The position numbers and the translations under genes were made by a program. From positions 1-64,000 of the IMG/VR virus record IMGVR_UViG_3300009496_000005: a stretch of 64,000 nucleotides of DNA; one strand, 5' to 3'. The notes below the pieces were generated by a model, which was not told the DNA's origin, did not search any database, and worked only from the letters and a program-made list of their open reading frames with translations. Each line of letters begins with the position of its first letter. Position 1 is the first letter of the stretch. Origin of the DNA: a virus. Positions 7,593-14,428 of this stretch are shown piece after piece.

Positions 7593-7614
7593 AGGGAGCA
7601 TTTGCTCCCTTTTT
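7593..7614. terminator. bidirectional intrinsic terminator
   Basis: AGGGAGCA/TGCTCCCT hairpin with T5 on the plus strand and TTTATT on the minus strand. It serves the 54-aa peptide gene and the convergent 43-aa gene. Confidence 0.85.
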
Positions 7615-7628
7615 ATTAGTATTTTTTA

Positions 7629-7760
7629 CTAGAATGCTTTATTGACAACGTTTTCAAAACGTCCTGCCGTCATTATTTCGTCTAGTTTGTTGAAGTAGTC
7701 AGATGCCATGTCGCGTAATGGACGAGTTAATCTGGCTACTATTCCTAATGGATTCGCCAT
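7629..7760 (-). CDS. 43-aa protein of unknown function
   Basis: This short minus-strand ORF starts MANPLGIVARLTRPL with CAGGAG 6-10 nt upstream and ends in the shared terminator. A late box lies 113 nt upstream on the same strand. The protein has an amphipathic basic N-terminus and no recognised motif. The clear ribosome-binding site, own promoter box and terminator make it a credible gene despite its size. Confidence 0.55.
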   Translation of the reverse strand: MANPLGIVARLTRPLRDMASDYFNKLDEIMTAGRFENVVNKAF

Positions 7761-7872
7761 AATATTCTCCTGTAATGTGGTAACCAATCGTATCTAACTG
7801 TTCTAATTACTTTATCACTAAAGTGAACTGCAATTATATTGCAACAATTATGTTACAATTGTGTTACAGTTT

Positions 7873-7880
7873 TATTTATC
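7873..7880 (-). promoter_or_regulatory. T4-type late promoter box
   Basis: GATAAATA on the minus strand. Downstream lies a leader of about 107 nt with near-repeats of TTGTAACA/TTGCAATA type before the 43-aa gene. Confidence 0.5.
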
Positions 7881-7921
7881 ATTAACTACTGAGTTATTAA
7901 AAGAGTTGTGAATTCGGATGG

Positions 7922-7950
7922 TTGACTTCAAGATTGTTTGACCTTATAAT
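7922..7950 (+). promoter_or_regulatory. sigma70-type promoter
   Basis: TTGACT 7922-7927 and TATAAT 7945-7950 are separated by 17 nt. It drives the DGQHR-like/HNH operon through a leader with AAGGAG. Confidence 0.8.
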
Positions 7951-7982
7951 ATTTGTATAGGTTAATTTAAGGAGTAATTACT

Positions 7983-9122
7983 ATGACAACACGCGGTATA
8001 TACGCAGACAACTTTAATGCAAAATATAGTTACGATGAAAGTAACTACATATCAATCCCAGAACGATTCGCTGAATTTGTTGATGAAAACAAAATGATAG
8101 AAGTCAAGATGGCATGTAGAGAATTTAAACGAAGAAATCCACAGTTTACATGCTTTCAAGATGTTTTAGATGAACTTGTTATGGCTATTCCTTATGTAGC
8201 AGGACAACTTGTAGTTGATTCTACAATGCAAAGAAATCTTTTAATAGACAAATGTATTGATAGAGTAGATAATTTTATTGCTACTAAAGTTATGCCAATA
8301 CAAACTACACCACACCCAGAAGAAGCAGAAAAAGTTCAATGCGGATGGGATGGGCAACATACTGTAATAAAATTATATATTATATGTGTATATGTATTTG
8401 GAGAAACTTGGGAAGACAAACTGATTCCTATTAACATCTACAAAACAACAAATAAATCTCAAATCAGAGAAAACTTTATTGGACTAAATGGTGAGGATAA
8501 AACTCCACTTGATCCGATTGATATTTGGGAACAAATGATTATGGGTGTATGTGTTGATGGTAGCACAAATCCTATATGGGTTGAAGCATACAATAAGTTT
8601 GAAGTAATTAAAAAATGGAAACTTTTTGTAACACATGAAAAGTTTGGCAATGCACACGAAGTTGGTGCTATATCTAGATTGACTGAGATAGAAAAAGCAA
8701 CACCAGAAGATATCAATTACTTTGGTATATACTGGTCAGCCATTAGGCAGAACAGAAGTGTAGCACCCAAAGAGATCTATATGATGCTTACTTGGATTAT
8801 GTTATGTAGGATTGAAGGAATTGCATTAGACGAAGATTATATGCTAGACCTAGCAGATATGAACACCTCGTTCTTTAGAGCAGACTTTTCACCAAGTGGA
8901 CCATTCTGGGCAAAGGCTGAGTTGGCATATGAAGCCTGGCATGAAGAAAAGTATGGAGACTTTGATGATGCTGATAAGCCAGAACCTAGTATGCAAAAGT
9001 TACCATCACATGGTATTCCGTTCTTTAATGCACAAATTAAAAAGACCCTTAACAGGAAAGTGCCTGCCTCAGGTAATATGGCTAACAATGGATTTAAACC
9101 TAGTGAAGATTACTTATGGTAA
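7983..9122 (+). CDS. DGQHR/ParB-like protein
   Basis: The 379-aa protein contains DGQHT at residues 123-127 after a strand-rich segment (VMPIQTTPHPEE). This matches the DGQHR-type motif of the ParB/sulfiredoxin-like superfamily, which includes DndB-like and ParB nuclease-like proteins that bind nucleotides or DNA. The remaining 250 residues are alpha-helical and not recognised. Its stop overlaps the ATG of an HNH nuclease by 7 nt. The tight pairing suggests a two-component DNA-acting unit, perhaps targeting host or competitor DNA; this is inference. Confidence 0.55.
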   Translation: MTTRGIYADNFNAKYSYDESNYISIPERFAEFVDENKMIEVKMACREFKRRNPQFTCFQDVLDELVMAIPYVAGQLVVDSTMQRNLLIDKCIDRVDNFIATKVMPIQTTPHPEEAEKVQCGWDGQHTVIKLYIICVYVFGETWEDKLIPINIYKTTNKSQIRENFIGLNGEDKTPLDPIDIWEQMIMGVCVDGSTNPIWVEAYNKFEVIKKWKLFVTHEKFGNAHEVGAISRLTEIEKATPEDINYFGIYWSAIRQNRSVAPKEIYMMLTWIMLCRIEGIALDEDYMLDLADMNTSFFRADFSPSGPFWAKAELAYEAWHEEKYGDFDDADKPEPSMQKLPSHGIPFFNAQIKKTLNRKVPASGNMANNGFKPSEDYLW

Positions 9123-9556
9123 GAACGTTATTACAGGACCAACGCAAAAACAAAAGGGACGTCCAAAGAATTATAGAGAATAAAATTCTCTGTGATGTTC
9201 CTGGTTGCGACGAACTTATAAGTCTTTACCGTGGTCCTTATTCAGATACCAAATGTAGAGATCATCAACTGCAAGGTATAGAGTATGGTGGTAATGCTAG
9301 TGCTAATAGGACATATACATATCACAAACTAGATCATTGTGAAGATTGCGGCTGGACACCATACACAGATCCTTACTTCAAACTAGAAGAATTCGAATCA
9401 GAGCATGATATGAAACGTTGTCAAGATAAGATGTTGACAGTAGATCATATTAACGGTAATCATGATGATAATCGTGAGGAGAATTGTCAAACTTTATGCG
9501 ATAGATGTCACAAAAAGAAGTCACATATCAATAAAGACTGGTTGACAAGTTCTTAA
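9116..9556 (+). CDS. HNH endonuclease
   Basis: The 146-aa protein carries an HNH core, VDHINGNHDDN at residues 109-119. It is bracketed by zinc-binding cysteine pairs CEDC (75-78) and CDRC (128-131). These features are typical of phage HNH nucleases, which cut DNA with a beta-beta-alpha-metal fold. It could be a homing-type enzyme, but the operon with the DGQHR-like gene argues for a functional pairing. The next gene's promoter lies within its last codons. Confidence 0.8.
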   Translation: MVRTLLQDQRKNKRDVQRIIENKILCDVPGCDELISLYRGPYSDTKCRDHQLQGIEYGGNASANRTYTYHKLDHCEDCGWTPYTDPYFKLEEFESEHDMKRCQDKMLTVDHINGNHDDNREENCQTLCDRCHKKKSHINKDWLTSS

Positions 9557-9569
9557 AAGGTGCTATACT
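9542..9569 (+). promoter_or_regulatory. sigma70-type promoter
   Basis: TTGACA 9542-9547 and TATACT 9564-9569 with a 16-nt spacer. It overlaps the end of the HNH gene and drives the ORF at 9603. Confidence 0.8.
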
Positions 9570-9602
9570 ATATGTATATTAAATAAAAAGGTAGGAGTTT
9601 TT

Positions 9603-9923
9603 ATGTATATTTTAGAAAACAAACAAACAGGTGCAATCTTTGGTGCCAAGTCTTTTAACGTCAAATCTCAGTTTGAAACAGAAGCGGCGGCTAAAGCGGC
9701 GGCTACTCGATATGAGAAGAAGTTTACGCCTAATCCATATGGTAGAATGGTATTTAAAAAGTCTGACTACAAAGTTACAGCATATAATGATTATGTTGAG
9801 CCTAATGTAGAGATTACTTTTACTAATCTACATGATGGTAGTGGCCCTTATACAACTACTATTGGTCTTAATGACGTTGGTAGTTGTGTAGACCCTAGAA
9901 CAGAAACATACTGGTCCATGTAG
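9603..9923 (+). CDS. unknown small early protein
   Basis: This 106-aa protein starts MYILENKQTGAIFGAK with a TAGGAG ribosome-binding site. Its beta-rich N-terminus is followed by an Ala-rich helix (TEAAAKAAATRYEKK). The family is not recognised. It forms a single-gene unit from the consensus promoter at 9542, and a late box for the next gene begins 13 nt after its stop. Confidence 0.6.
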   Translation: MYILENKQTGAIFGAKSFNVKSQFETEAAAKAAATRYEKKFTPNPYGRMVFKKSDYKVTAYNDYVEPNVEITFTNLHDGSGPYTTTIGLNDVGSCVDPRTETYWSM

Positions 9924-9935
9924 GATCAGTATGTC

Positions 9936-9943
9936 GATAAATA
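9936..9943 (+). promoter_or_regulatory. T4-type late promoter box
   Basis: GATAAATA ends 5 nt before the ATG at 9949. The following CTAGC-ATG is almost identical to the arrangement at 2685. Confidence 0.7.
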
Positions 9944-9948
9944 CTAGC

Positions 9949-10311
9949 ATGAAGTTCTTAGAAATCAAAGAAAGCCAAGAAGCATTACAGGCAAAGAAAG
10001 TCAAGTTGCAACAACTTGAACAGCAACGTGATGCTATGGAATCTGCTTTAACTTCTGCTCGTGAGGCAACTAAACTTATTAAATACGAAGACACAACCAC
10101 ACAGATATTTGTGAAGTTGTCTAGTATTGCTGATCAAGTTGGCATAGAAGAGAAAGAATTAGATTACTATGCCAATCAAGTTCGCGAAGCATCTAACAAT
10201 TTAGAGTCTAAAGTTTATGATATGGAAGAGGTGTTCTCAGAAAAACTGAGAGATCTTAATAATGCATATGATGATCTTGAATACGAAATAGATTACCCAG
10301 AAGACTACTAA
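9949..10311 (+). CDS. coiled-coil late protein
   Basis: The 120-aa product starts MKFLEIKESQEALQ and is almost wholly helical with heptad-like repeats (residues about 5-110), ending in an acidic tail. The ATG at 9949 is chosen because the late box ends 5 nt before it; an ATG at 9931 lies upstream of the box. The N-terminal MKFLEI resembles several virion-associated proteins of marine T4-like phages. The exact role is unknown. Confidence 0.6.
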   Translation: MKFLEIKESQEALQAKKVKLQQLEQQRDAMESALTSAREATKLIKYEDTTTQIFVKLSSIADQVGIEEKELDYYANQVREASNNLESKVYDMEEVFSEKLRDLNNAYDDLEYEIDYPEDY

Positions 10312-10361
10312 ATCATTCAAAACCAGCATTTAAGACTATTTAAATGCACATTTTCACCCAA

Positions 10362-10395
10362 AACCGGTTGACATATCTTAAAAATTTGCTATACT
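10362..10395 (+). promoter_or_regulatory. sigma70-type promoter with AACCGGTT element
   Basis: AACCGGTT 10362-10369 overlaps TTGACA 10368-10373. TATACT lies at 10390-10395 (16-nt spacer). It drives the DNA ligase operon. Confidence 0.85.
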
Positions 10396-10430
10396 ATATG
10401 TATAGGTTAAATTAATAAGGGAGTTAAACT

Positions 10431-11015
10431 ATGCAATACAACATTTATCAAATCCAAGTATCAGACGAGATTACAGATTTCGTTAATTCAAACGAAGGCG
10501 GTCATTACGAAGCCGCTAAAAAATATCCATTATATCATGCAAAAATGGAAACAATGCACGCCAGAGGCGATAGTGATAAAATAGATTTCAAACAAGAATA
10601 CTTTTCACACTACACTAAAGTATGTGAAGTAGACGGTAGATACTGTGGACTTACAAAAGGCGATAATATAGATTATACTGTTACCAGCAAAAACGAAGTA
10701 TTTTCAATACTAAATCAATGTTACTTAGATGAAGAAACAGGTGAAGACATAGTGTTTGATAAACATGTTTCTAACTATGTAATGAAAACAATCACTAGAA
10801 AAAATGGTGAGCAAGTAACTTACAGAGATATGCATTCATTATCAGTAGGTGATATTATTGCTGAGCAACCTCAAGTTGGTTATGAGGTAATGGATATAGA
10901 TGATATCATTCCAAACACAAGATATTTTATTGTTGAAAGTTATGGCTTTACAGATATCACAGACATCATTCAAGACATGGATGTTGCTATTAATAGAATC
11001 AAGGAGGCAGTATAA
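10431..11015 (+). CDS. unknown protein, first gene of ligase operon (YodL-like C-terminus possible)
   Basis: The 194-aa product starts MQYNIYQIQVSDEITDF with GGGAG upstream. The C-terminal part (YRDMHSLSVGDIIAE, then YFIVESYGF) resembles the short SxSVGD...GF module found at the ends of many phage and plasmid proteins of the YodL type. This assignment is tentative. It overlaps the split-ligase N-terminal gene by one base pair (TAATG) and shares its promoter. Confidence 0.45.
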   Translation: MQYNIYQIQVSDEITDFVNSNEGGHYEAAKKYPLYHAKMETMHARGDSDKIDFKQEYFSHYTKVCEVDGRYCGLTKGDNIDYTVTSKNEVFSILNQCYLDEETGEDIVFDKHVSNYVMKTITRKNGEQVTYRDMHSLSVGDIIAEQPQVGYEVMDIDDIIPNTRYFIVESYGFTDITDIIQDMDVAINRIKEAV

Positions 11016-11329
11016 TGAATCCTTGGAATATCATACAACAATTAGAAGCGGACAATAGTTCACTAGCCAAGCAGGCTATTCTTAAACCAGCACTAGAGTA
11101 TGTTGCAGAGCAGACTGGCACAGTTGCTGATTTTACTGAGAATGATTTTATAATGGGTGTGCAACTTGCACTTGACCCTATGGTAACATTTGGTGTGAAG
11201 CAAGTTCCTGTAAGGAAAGGTGCTGATGGTGAAGGCTACCCAATGAAAGAGTTTGAAGAGTTAGCAAGTCAATTGGAACTTAGACATCTAACTGGACACG
11301 ATGCCAGAGATGCAATCTTTAAGCAATGA
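11015..11329 (+). CDS. DNA ligase N-terminal (DNA-binding) domain as separate ORF
   Basis: This 104-aa protein aligns by eye with the helical N-terminal DNA-binding domain of T4 gp30: the AKQAILKPA helix, the FGVKQVP segment and the final LRHLTGHDARDAI, which matches T4 RKLTGNAAIEEL. It stops at a TGA overlapping the ATG of the catalytic half (ATGA). The two ORFs together equal one T4-type ligase, so the enzyme is either made as two coupled polypeptides or joined by a -1 frameshift. The assignment rests on order and motif similarity. Confidence 0.7.
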   Translation: MNPWNIIQQLEADNSSLAKQAILKPALEYVAEQTGTVADFTENDFIMGVQLALDPMVTFGVKQVPVRKGADGEGYPMKEFEELASQLELRHLTGHDARDAIFKQ

Positions 11330-12333
11330 AACTGTCAACAAACGAGCAATGGAACGATTGGTATAGACGTATTTTAATCAAAGACCTACGTTGTGGCACT
11401 GGTGCTAAACTTATTAACAAAGTTGTAAAAGGAACTATTCCTTTGTTTGAATGTATGTTAGCACACGATGGTGCAAAACATCCTAAGAAGATTACAGGCG
11501 AGTGTATGGTTGAATACAAGTATGATGGTGTAAGAGTTATTGCTATTGTGCAAAATGGTAGTGCTACTTTACATTCACGTAATGGTAAAATACTATCCAA
11601 CTTCCCACACATTGAAGAGGCACTTAGCAAGTCTGAGTTTGAAGGCTTAGTATTTGATGGCGAAGTAATGAGCGAAGACTTCCAAAGTTTAATGAAGCAA
11701 GTTCACAGAAAAGAAGGTGCTCAAACTGAAGACGCCTACTTGGCTGTGTTTGATATGCTTACACTTGCAGAATTCAAAGCAGGTGGCACAACCAAAACTG
11801 CTGAAGTAAGACGTGGTAGACTTCTTGAATTAGACCACGCCAACTTACTTCCAGACAGCATCAGAATAGTTGATGCTTACTCTGTAAACTTTGATACTGA
11901 TGAAGGCAGAGCAGAATTTGATAAACTAAACAAAACTGCATTGGCAGAAGGTTATGAAGGCTTAATGATTAAGCCAATTGACCAAGGCTATAAATGTAAA
12001 CGTAGTCACGCCTGGCTCAAAGTAAAACCTTTTATTGAAGTAACACTTTCTGTAGTTGACGTTGAAGAGGGCACAGGTAAAAATGCAGGAATGTTAGGTG
12101 CTCTTGTTGTTGAAGGCGAAGACGATGGCAAGTTCTTTAAACTTAATGTTGGTAGTGGCTTAACTGATGACATGCGTAAAGACGTATGGGCAGTTAAGGA
12201 ATCAGTTATTGGACAGTTAGTTGAGATTAGAGCGGATGCGGCAACACAAAGCCAAGATGCTGATGACGTTTGGAGTCTTAGGTTTCCAAGATTTAAAACA
12301 TTTAGAGGATTTGCAGTAGGAGAAAAGTTGTAG
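11326..12333 (+). CDS. DNA ligase, ATP-dependent, catalytic part
   Basis: The 335-aa product holds the nucleotidyltransferase and OB-fold domains of a T4-type ATP-dependent DNA ligase, which seals nicks during replication and repair. The adenylation motif KYDG is at residues 65-68 (Lys65 the nucleophile). Further motifs are FDGEV, EGLMIKP and WLKVKP. The region before motif I (WYRRILIKDLRCGTG) matches the linker of T4 gp30 (RRVMMRDLECG). The ORF starts at an ATGA overlap with the N-terminal-domain ORF; alone it is about 100 residues short of gp30-like ligases. Confidence 0.9.
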   Translation: MKLSTNEQWNDWYRRILIKDLRCGTGAKLINKVVKGTIPLFECMLAHDGAKHPKKITGECMVEYKYDGVRVIAIVQNGSATLHSRNGKILSNFPHIEEALSKSEFEGLVFDGEVMSEDFQSLMKQVHRKEGAQTEDAYLAVFDMLTLAEFKAGGTTKTAEVRRGRLLELDHANLLPDSIRIVDAYSVNFDTDEGRAEFDKLNKTALAEGYEGLMIKPIDQGYKCKRSHAWLKVKPFIEVTLSVVDVEEGTGKNAGMLGALVVEGEDDGKFFKLNVGSGLTDDMRKDVWAVKESVIGQLVEIRADAATQSQDADDVWSLRFPRFKTFRGFAVGEKL

Positions 12334-12497
12334 TGTTGAAAAGATTTAGCGATTGGCTTAACATCTGCAAAACACATTGGAAAGAGATATTTGCTCTTTC
12401 CTTTATGCTACACTTGGTAATGGATCTATTAGTTATAGGTCCATTATTTTTTCTATTAGGATACTTTTTTGGAGTGCATATTGAAACTGGACACTAA
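12333..12497 (+). CDS. small membrane protein
   Basis: This 54-aa ORF begins at GTG overlapping the ligase stop (TAGTG). It encodes a basic N-terminus (LKRFSDWLN) and a long hydrophobic segment (residues about 20-48), so it is likely membrane-embedded. It overlaps the next gene by 17 nt. Coupled translation within the ligase operon supports it; the function is unknown. Confidence 0.5.
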   Translation: MLKRFSDWLNICKTHWKEIFALSFMLHLVMDLLVIGPLFFLLGYFFGVHIETGH

Positions 12498-12747
12498 CAT
12501 CTACTTGGTCAAGAAGAATAAATTGGCAGAAGGCATCCAATATGAATATTCTTTTCCAAATGGCTATGGTGCAAGTGTTATCAAAACTACTTACAGTTAC
12601 GGAGGAGAAGCAGGCCTCTGGGAACTAGCAGTTCTCTATCAAGACGAACTATGTTATACATCAGGCATCACAGATGATGTGATTGGGCACTTAACTTCCA
12701 AAGATGTTAAATCACTTTTAGAGAGAATATATGCTATTGAAGTGTAA
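12481..12747 (+). CDS. unknown conserved-looking small protein
   Basis: The 88-aa product starts MKLDTNIYLVKK at a TTG codon (12481). The choice rests on GGAG 7-10 nt upstream; the earlier TTG at 12469 has no ribosome-binding site. It is a beta-rich protein with a terminal helix (TSKDVKSLLERIYAIEV). The family is not recognised. It is the fifth gene of the operon from the promoter at 10362. Confidence 0.55.
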   Translation: MKLDTNIYLVKKNKLAEGIQYEYSFPNGYGASVIKTTYSYGGEAGLWELAVLYQDELCYTSGITDDVIGHLTSKDVKSLLERIYAIEV

Positions 12748-12761
12748 ATAAAAGTGTTAAT

Positions 12762-12929
12762 ATGAAAAAGATATCAAGCAAACAAAATAATAGGATGAAA
12801 CTTCGTAACAAACGAAGAATGGTCCTAGAATCCAGAAGAAAGGTCAGACGTAAGAATTTGAGGCTTTTAGCAGAAAATATGCGAAAACAGCCTAGTTTTA
12901 TTCCTTACGAAGAATCTGTAGTCCTTTAA
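12762..12929 (+). CDS. very basic 55-aa protein
   Basis: The ORF starts MKKISSKQNNRMKLRNKRRM and is about 35 percent Lys/Arg in its first 45 residues. It is probably a nucleic-acid- or ribosome-binding peptide. No strong ribosome-binding site is seen, and it follows the ligase operon by 14 nt. Its composition and length would be unusual for a chance ORF in AT-rich DNA. Confidence 0.5.
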   Translation: MKKISSKQNNRMKLRNKRRMVLESRRKVRRKNLRLLAENMRKQPSFIPYEESVVL

Positions 12930-12986
12930 GACACCTTAAAGATGGGTAATTCCATTATCAGAGTTGTTATATCTGGTTGTTAGTAT

Positions 12987-13047
12987 CTTAAATAATATTG
13001 ATGGTAATTTATACAGACTGCACAGGACGTGTAACTTACCATTTTTT
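12987..13047 (+). promoter_or_regulatory. late-like box plus strong hairpin with U-run
   Basis: CTTAAATA (12987-12994) resembles the GTTAAATA late box seen twice elsewhere. A long hairpin follows: ATGGTAATTTATAC at 13001-13014 pairs with GTGTAACTTACCAT at 13029-13042, one mismatch, 14-nt loop. T6 comes next, 20 nt before the ATG at 13070. It may terminate the ligase operon. If the late box is used, it would instead form a 5'-terminal stem-loop on the transcript of the next gene. Confidence 0.55.
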
Positions 13048-13069
13048 ATATCTATAAGGAGGTAATTTT

Positions 13070-13300
13070 ATGGATAACGTAATGAAACAGGTTCACACAT
13101 TTGTAGGTGGACTAACATCAATTTTCGTCTCACTATTAGGATTAGGAGTTGTTGCAGGATTAGTATTCGGTAACACTTTCTTCGTAGGAGATGTAGTTGA
13201 AAACATCACAGCATTGGTGGCAGGATTAGGAGAAGCAGGATTAGTAGGTCTAATTGTTGCAATAATCTTAATCCATTTACTTGATCCTAAAGGCAAGTAA
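13070..13300 (+). CDS. two-helix membrane protein
   Basis: The 76-aa product starts MDNVMKQVHTFVGGL with a perfect AAGGAGG site. It has two Gly-rich hydrophobic helices (about residues 14-36 and 46-70) and a short basic tail (DPKGK). The strong ribosome-binding site suggests abundant synthesis. It could be a membrane or virion-membrane component; no family is recognised. It precedes the porin gene, separated by a GGGGTGG/CCGCCCC hairpin near 13314-13336. Confidence 0.6.
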   Translation: MDNVMKQVHTFVGGLTSIFVSLLGLGVVAGLVFGNTFFVGDVVENITALVAGLGEAGLVGLIVAIILIHLLDPKGK

Positions 13301-13377
13301 TACGCATCAAGGGTTGGGGTGGCCTATTTAACCGCCCCACTAACCTTATACAAAAATAATAACAAAGGAGAAATGTA

Positions 13378-13977
13378 ATGATTAAATCATTCACAACTGC
13401 TTTTGCAGTTTTATTACTGGCAGGAATGCCTACAATGGCTACCGCTGGTATATCAGCAGGTGCAGATAGTGATTATCTTTTCAGAGGTGTATCACAAACT
13501 GACGGCGGAGTATCTGCTTGGGCAGGCTATAGACACGACTTTGATAATGGCTTTTTGGCAGGTGCCTGGGTCGGTCAAGTTGACTTTGCAGACGGATCAG
13601 ATTTAGAAACTGATTTATATGCTGGTTGGTCTAACGGAGACTGGTTAGTAGGTTATATCGACTACAGTTATAATGGTGATGCAGACTTAGACGGCAGTGA
13701 GTTCTTTATCAGTAAAGAAGTTATGGGCGTATCAGTTGATTACTATTTAGGTCAAGATGACTACACAGACTATTTGGAATTAGGATACTCTTTAATGGGA
13801 TTCGACGTTTCTTATGGTATGTGGGATGAAGTTGGTGACAACCTTTCCATTAAGAAGTCATTTGATTTACCAATGGGATTAGAAGGTTCAGTAGGCCTTG
13901 TCAGTTTTATGGCTGATGATGCCTCAGAAATGGAAGACGAAGACAGTTTCGTTCTTTCTGTTTCTAAATCATTCTAA
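13378..13977 (+). CDS. TorF-type outer-membrane porin-like protein
   Basis: The 199-aa product has a signal peptide (MIKSFTTAFAVLLLAGMPT, cleavage likely after ATA near residue 23). A beta-barrel pattern follows, beginning SAGADSDYLFRGVSQTDG, the hallmark opening of the proteobacterial TorF/Gcw_chp porin family. The C-terminal Phe fits BAM-dependent outer-membrane insertion. It has its own AAGGAG site and a strong terminator. A phage-encoded porin could change nutrient uptake or mask receptors; this is inference. The family points to a Gram-negative, proteobacterial-type host. Confidence 0.75.
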   Translation: MIKSFTTAFAVLLLAGMPTMATAGISAGADSDYLFRGVSQTDGGVSAWAGYRHDFDNGFLAGAWVGQVDFADGSDLETDLYAGWSNGDWLVGYIDYSYNGDADLDGSEFFISKEVMGVSVDYYLGQDDYTDYLELGYSLMGFDVSYGMWDEVGDNLSIKKSFDLPMGLEGSVGLVSFMADDASEMEDEDSFVLSVSKSF

Positions 13978-13991
13978 CATATACACAATTA

Positions 13992-14023
13992 AAAAAGCAC
14001 ATCTTCGGTTGTGCTTTTTTTTT
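13992..14023 (+). terminator. intrinsic terminator
   Basis: A GCACA/TGTGC stem with a C(UUCG)G-capped apex is flanked by A6 and T9, directly after the porin gene. Confidence 0.9.
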
Positions 14024-14064
14024 GACTAAAATAACCATAAAACTTAACACATCTGTTAATAGTC

Positions 14065-14072
14065 GATAAATA
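14065..14072 (+). promoter_or_regulatory. T4-type late promoter box
   Basis: GATAAATA precedes a leader of about 156 nt before the ATG at 14234. The leader contains complementary AGCAAGT/ACTTTGCT segments. The first ATG after the box (14076) has only a 3-nt gap and opens a 31-codon frame that is probably not used. Confidence 0.55.
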
Positions 14073-14233
14073 CAAATGAAGATCCAGCAAGTCTCTTCAT
14101 CAACATCCACTTTGCTAGTGCTTCTCATTATGAAGGCTAACCAAAAAGTTAAGGAACTTTTTTGTGTATGAGCATTGTCCGTAAGGAGATGTGAACGAGT
14201 TGCTATAACATATAGAACTTGGAGAACAGTCAC

Positions 14234-14374
14234 ATGACAACTTTAGTTAAGGTTGCAAGGAACATTCGTAAAAATTTTAGATCAAACGCATTAGAGAACG
14301 ACGATTTAGTTATGCTCTTTATTATTGCTGTGACATTTTATACTATGATACTTGCTATGGCACCGATCATATAG
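14234..14374 (+). CDS. 46-aa membrane protein
   Basis: The ORF starts MTTLVKVARNIRKNF with TTGGAG 9-14 nt upstream. It has a basic amphipathic start followed by one transmembrane helix (LVMLFIIAVTFYTMILAMA). It is the only gene between the late box at 14065 and the terminator at 14404. The family is not recognised; a late small membrane protein could assist lysis. Confidence 0.5.
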   Translation: MTTLVKVARNIRKNFRSNALENDDLVMLFIIAVTFYTMILAMAPII

Positions 14375-14403
14375 ATAAAGACCATAAAATTACCTCAATA
14401 GAC

Positions 14404-14426
14404 CAAGCACTCTTCGGAGTGCTTTT
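14404..14426 (+). terminator. intrinsic terminator
   Basis: GCACTC-TTCG-GAGTGC hairpin followed by T5. It lies between convergent genes; the T-run is good only on the plus strand. Confidence 0.85.
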
Positions 14427-14428
14427 TC

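Noticed and set aside
8896-9183. 95-codon plus-strand frame inside the DGQHR-like gene
   Set aside because: It overlaps the end of a longer gene in another frame, has no ribosome-binding site, and the HNH gene begins in yet another frame at 9116.
14076-14171. 31-codon frame directly after the late box at 14065
   Set aside because: The ATG is only 3 nt after the box, so transcription would start inside it, and no ribosome-binding site is present. The ATG at 14234 has a proper site.
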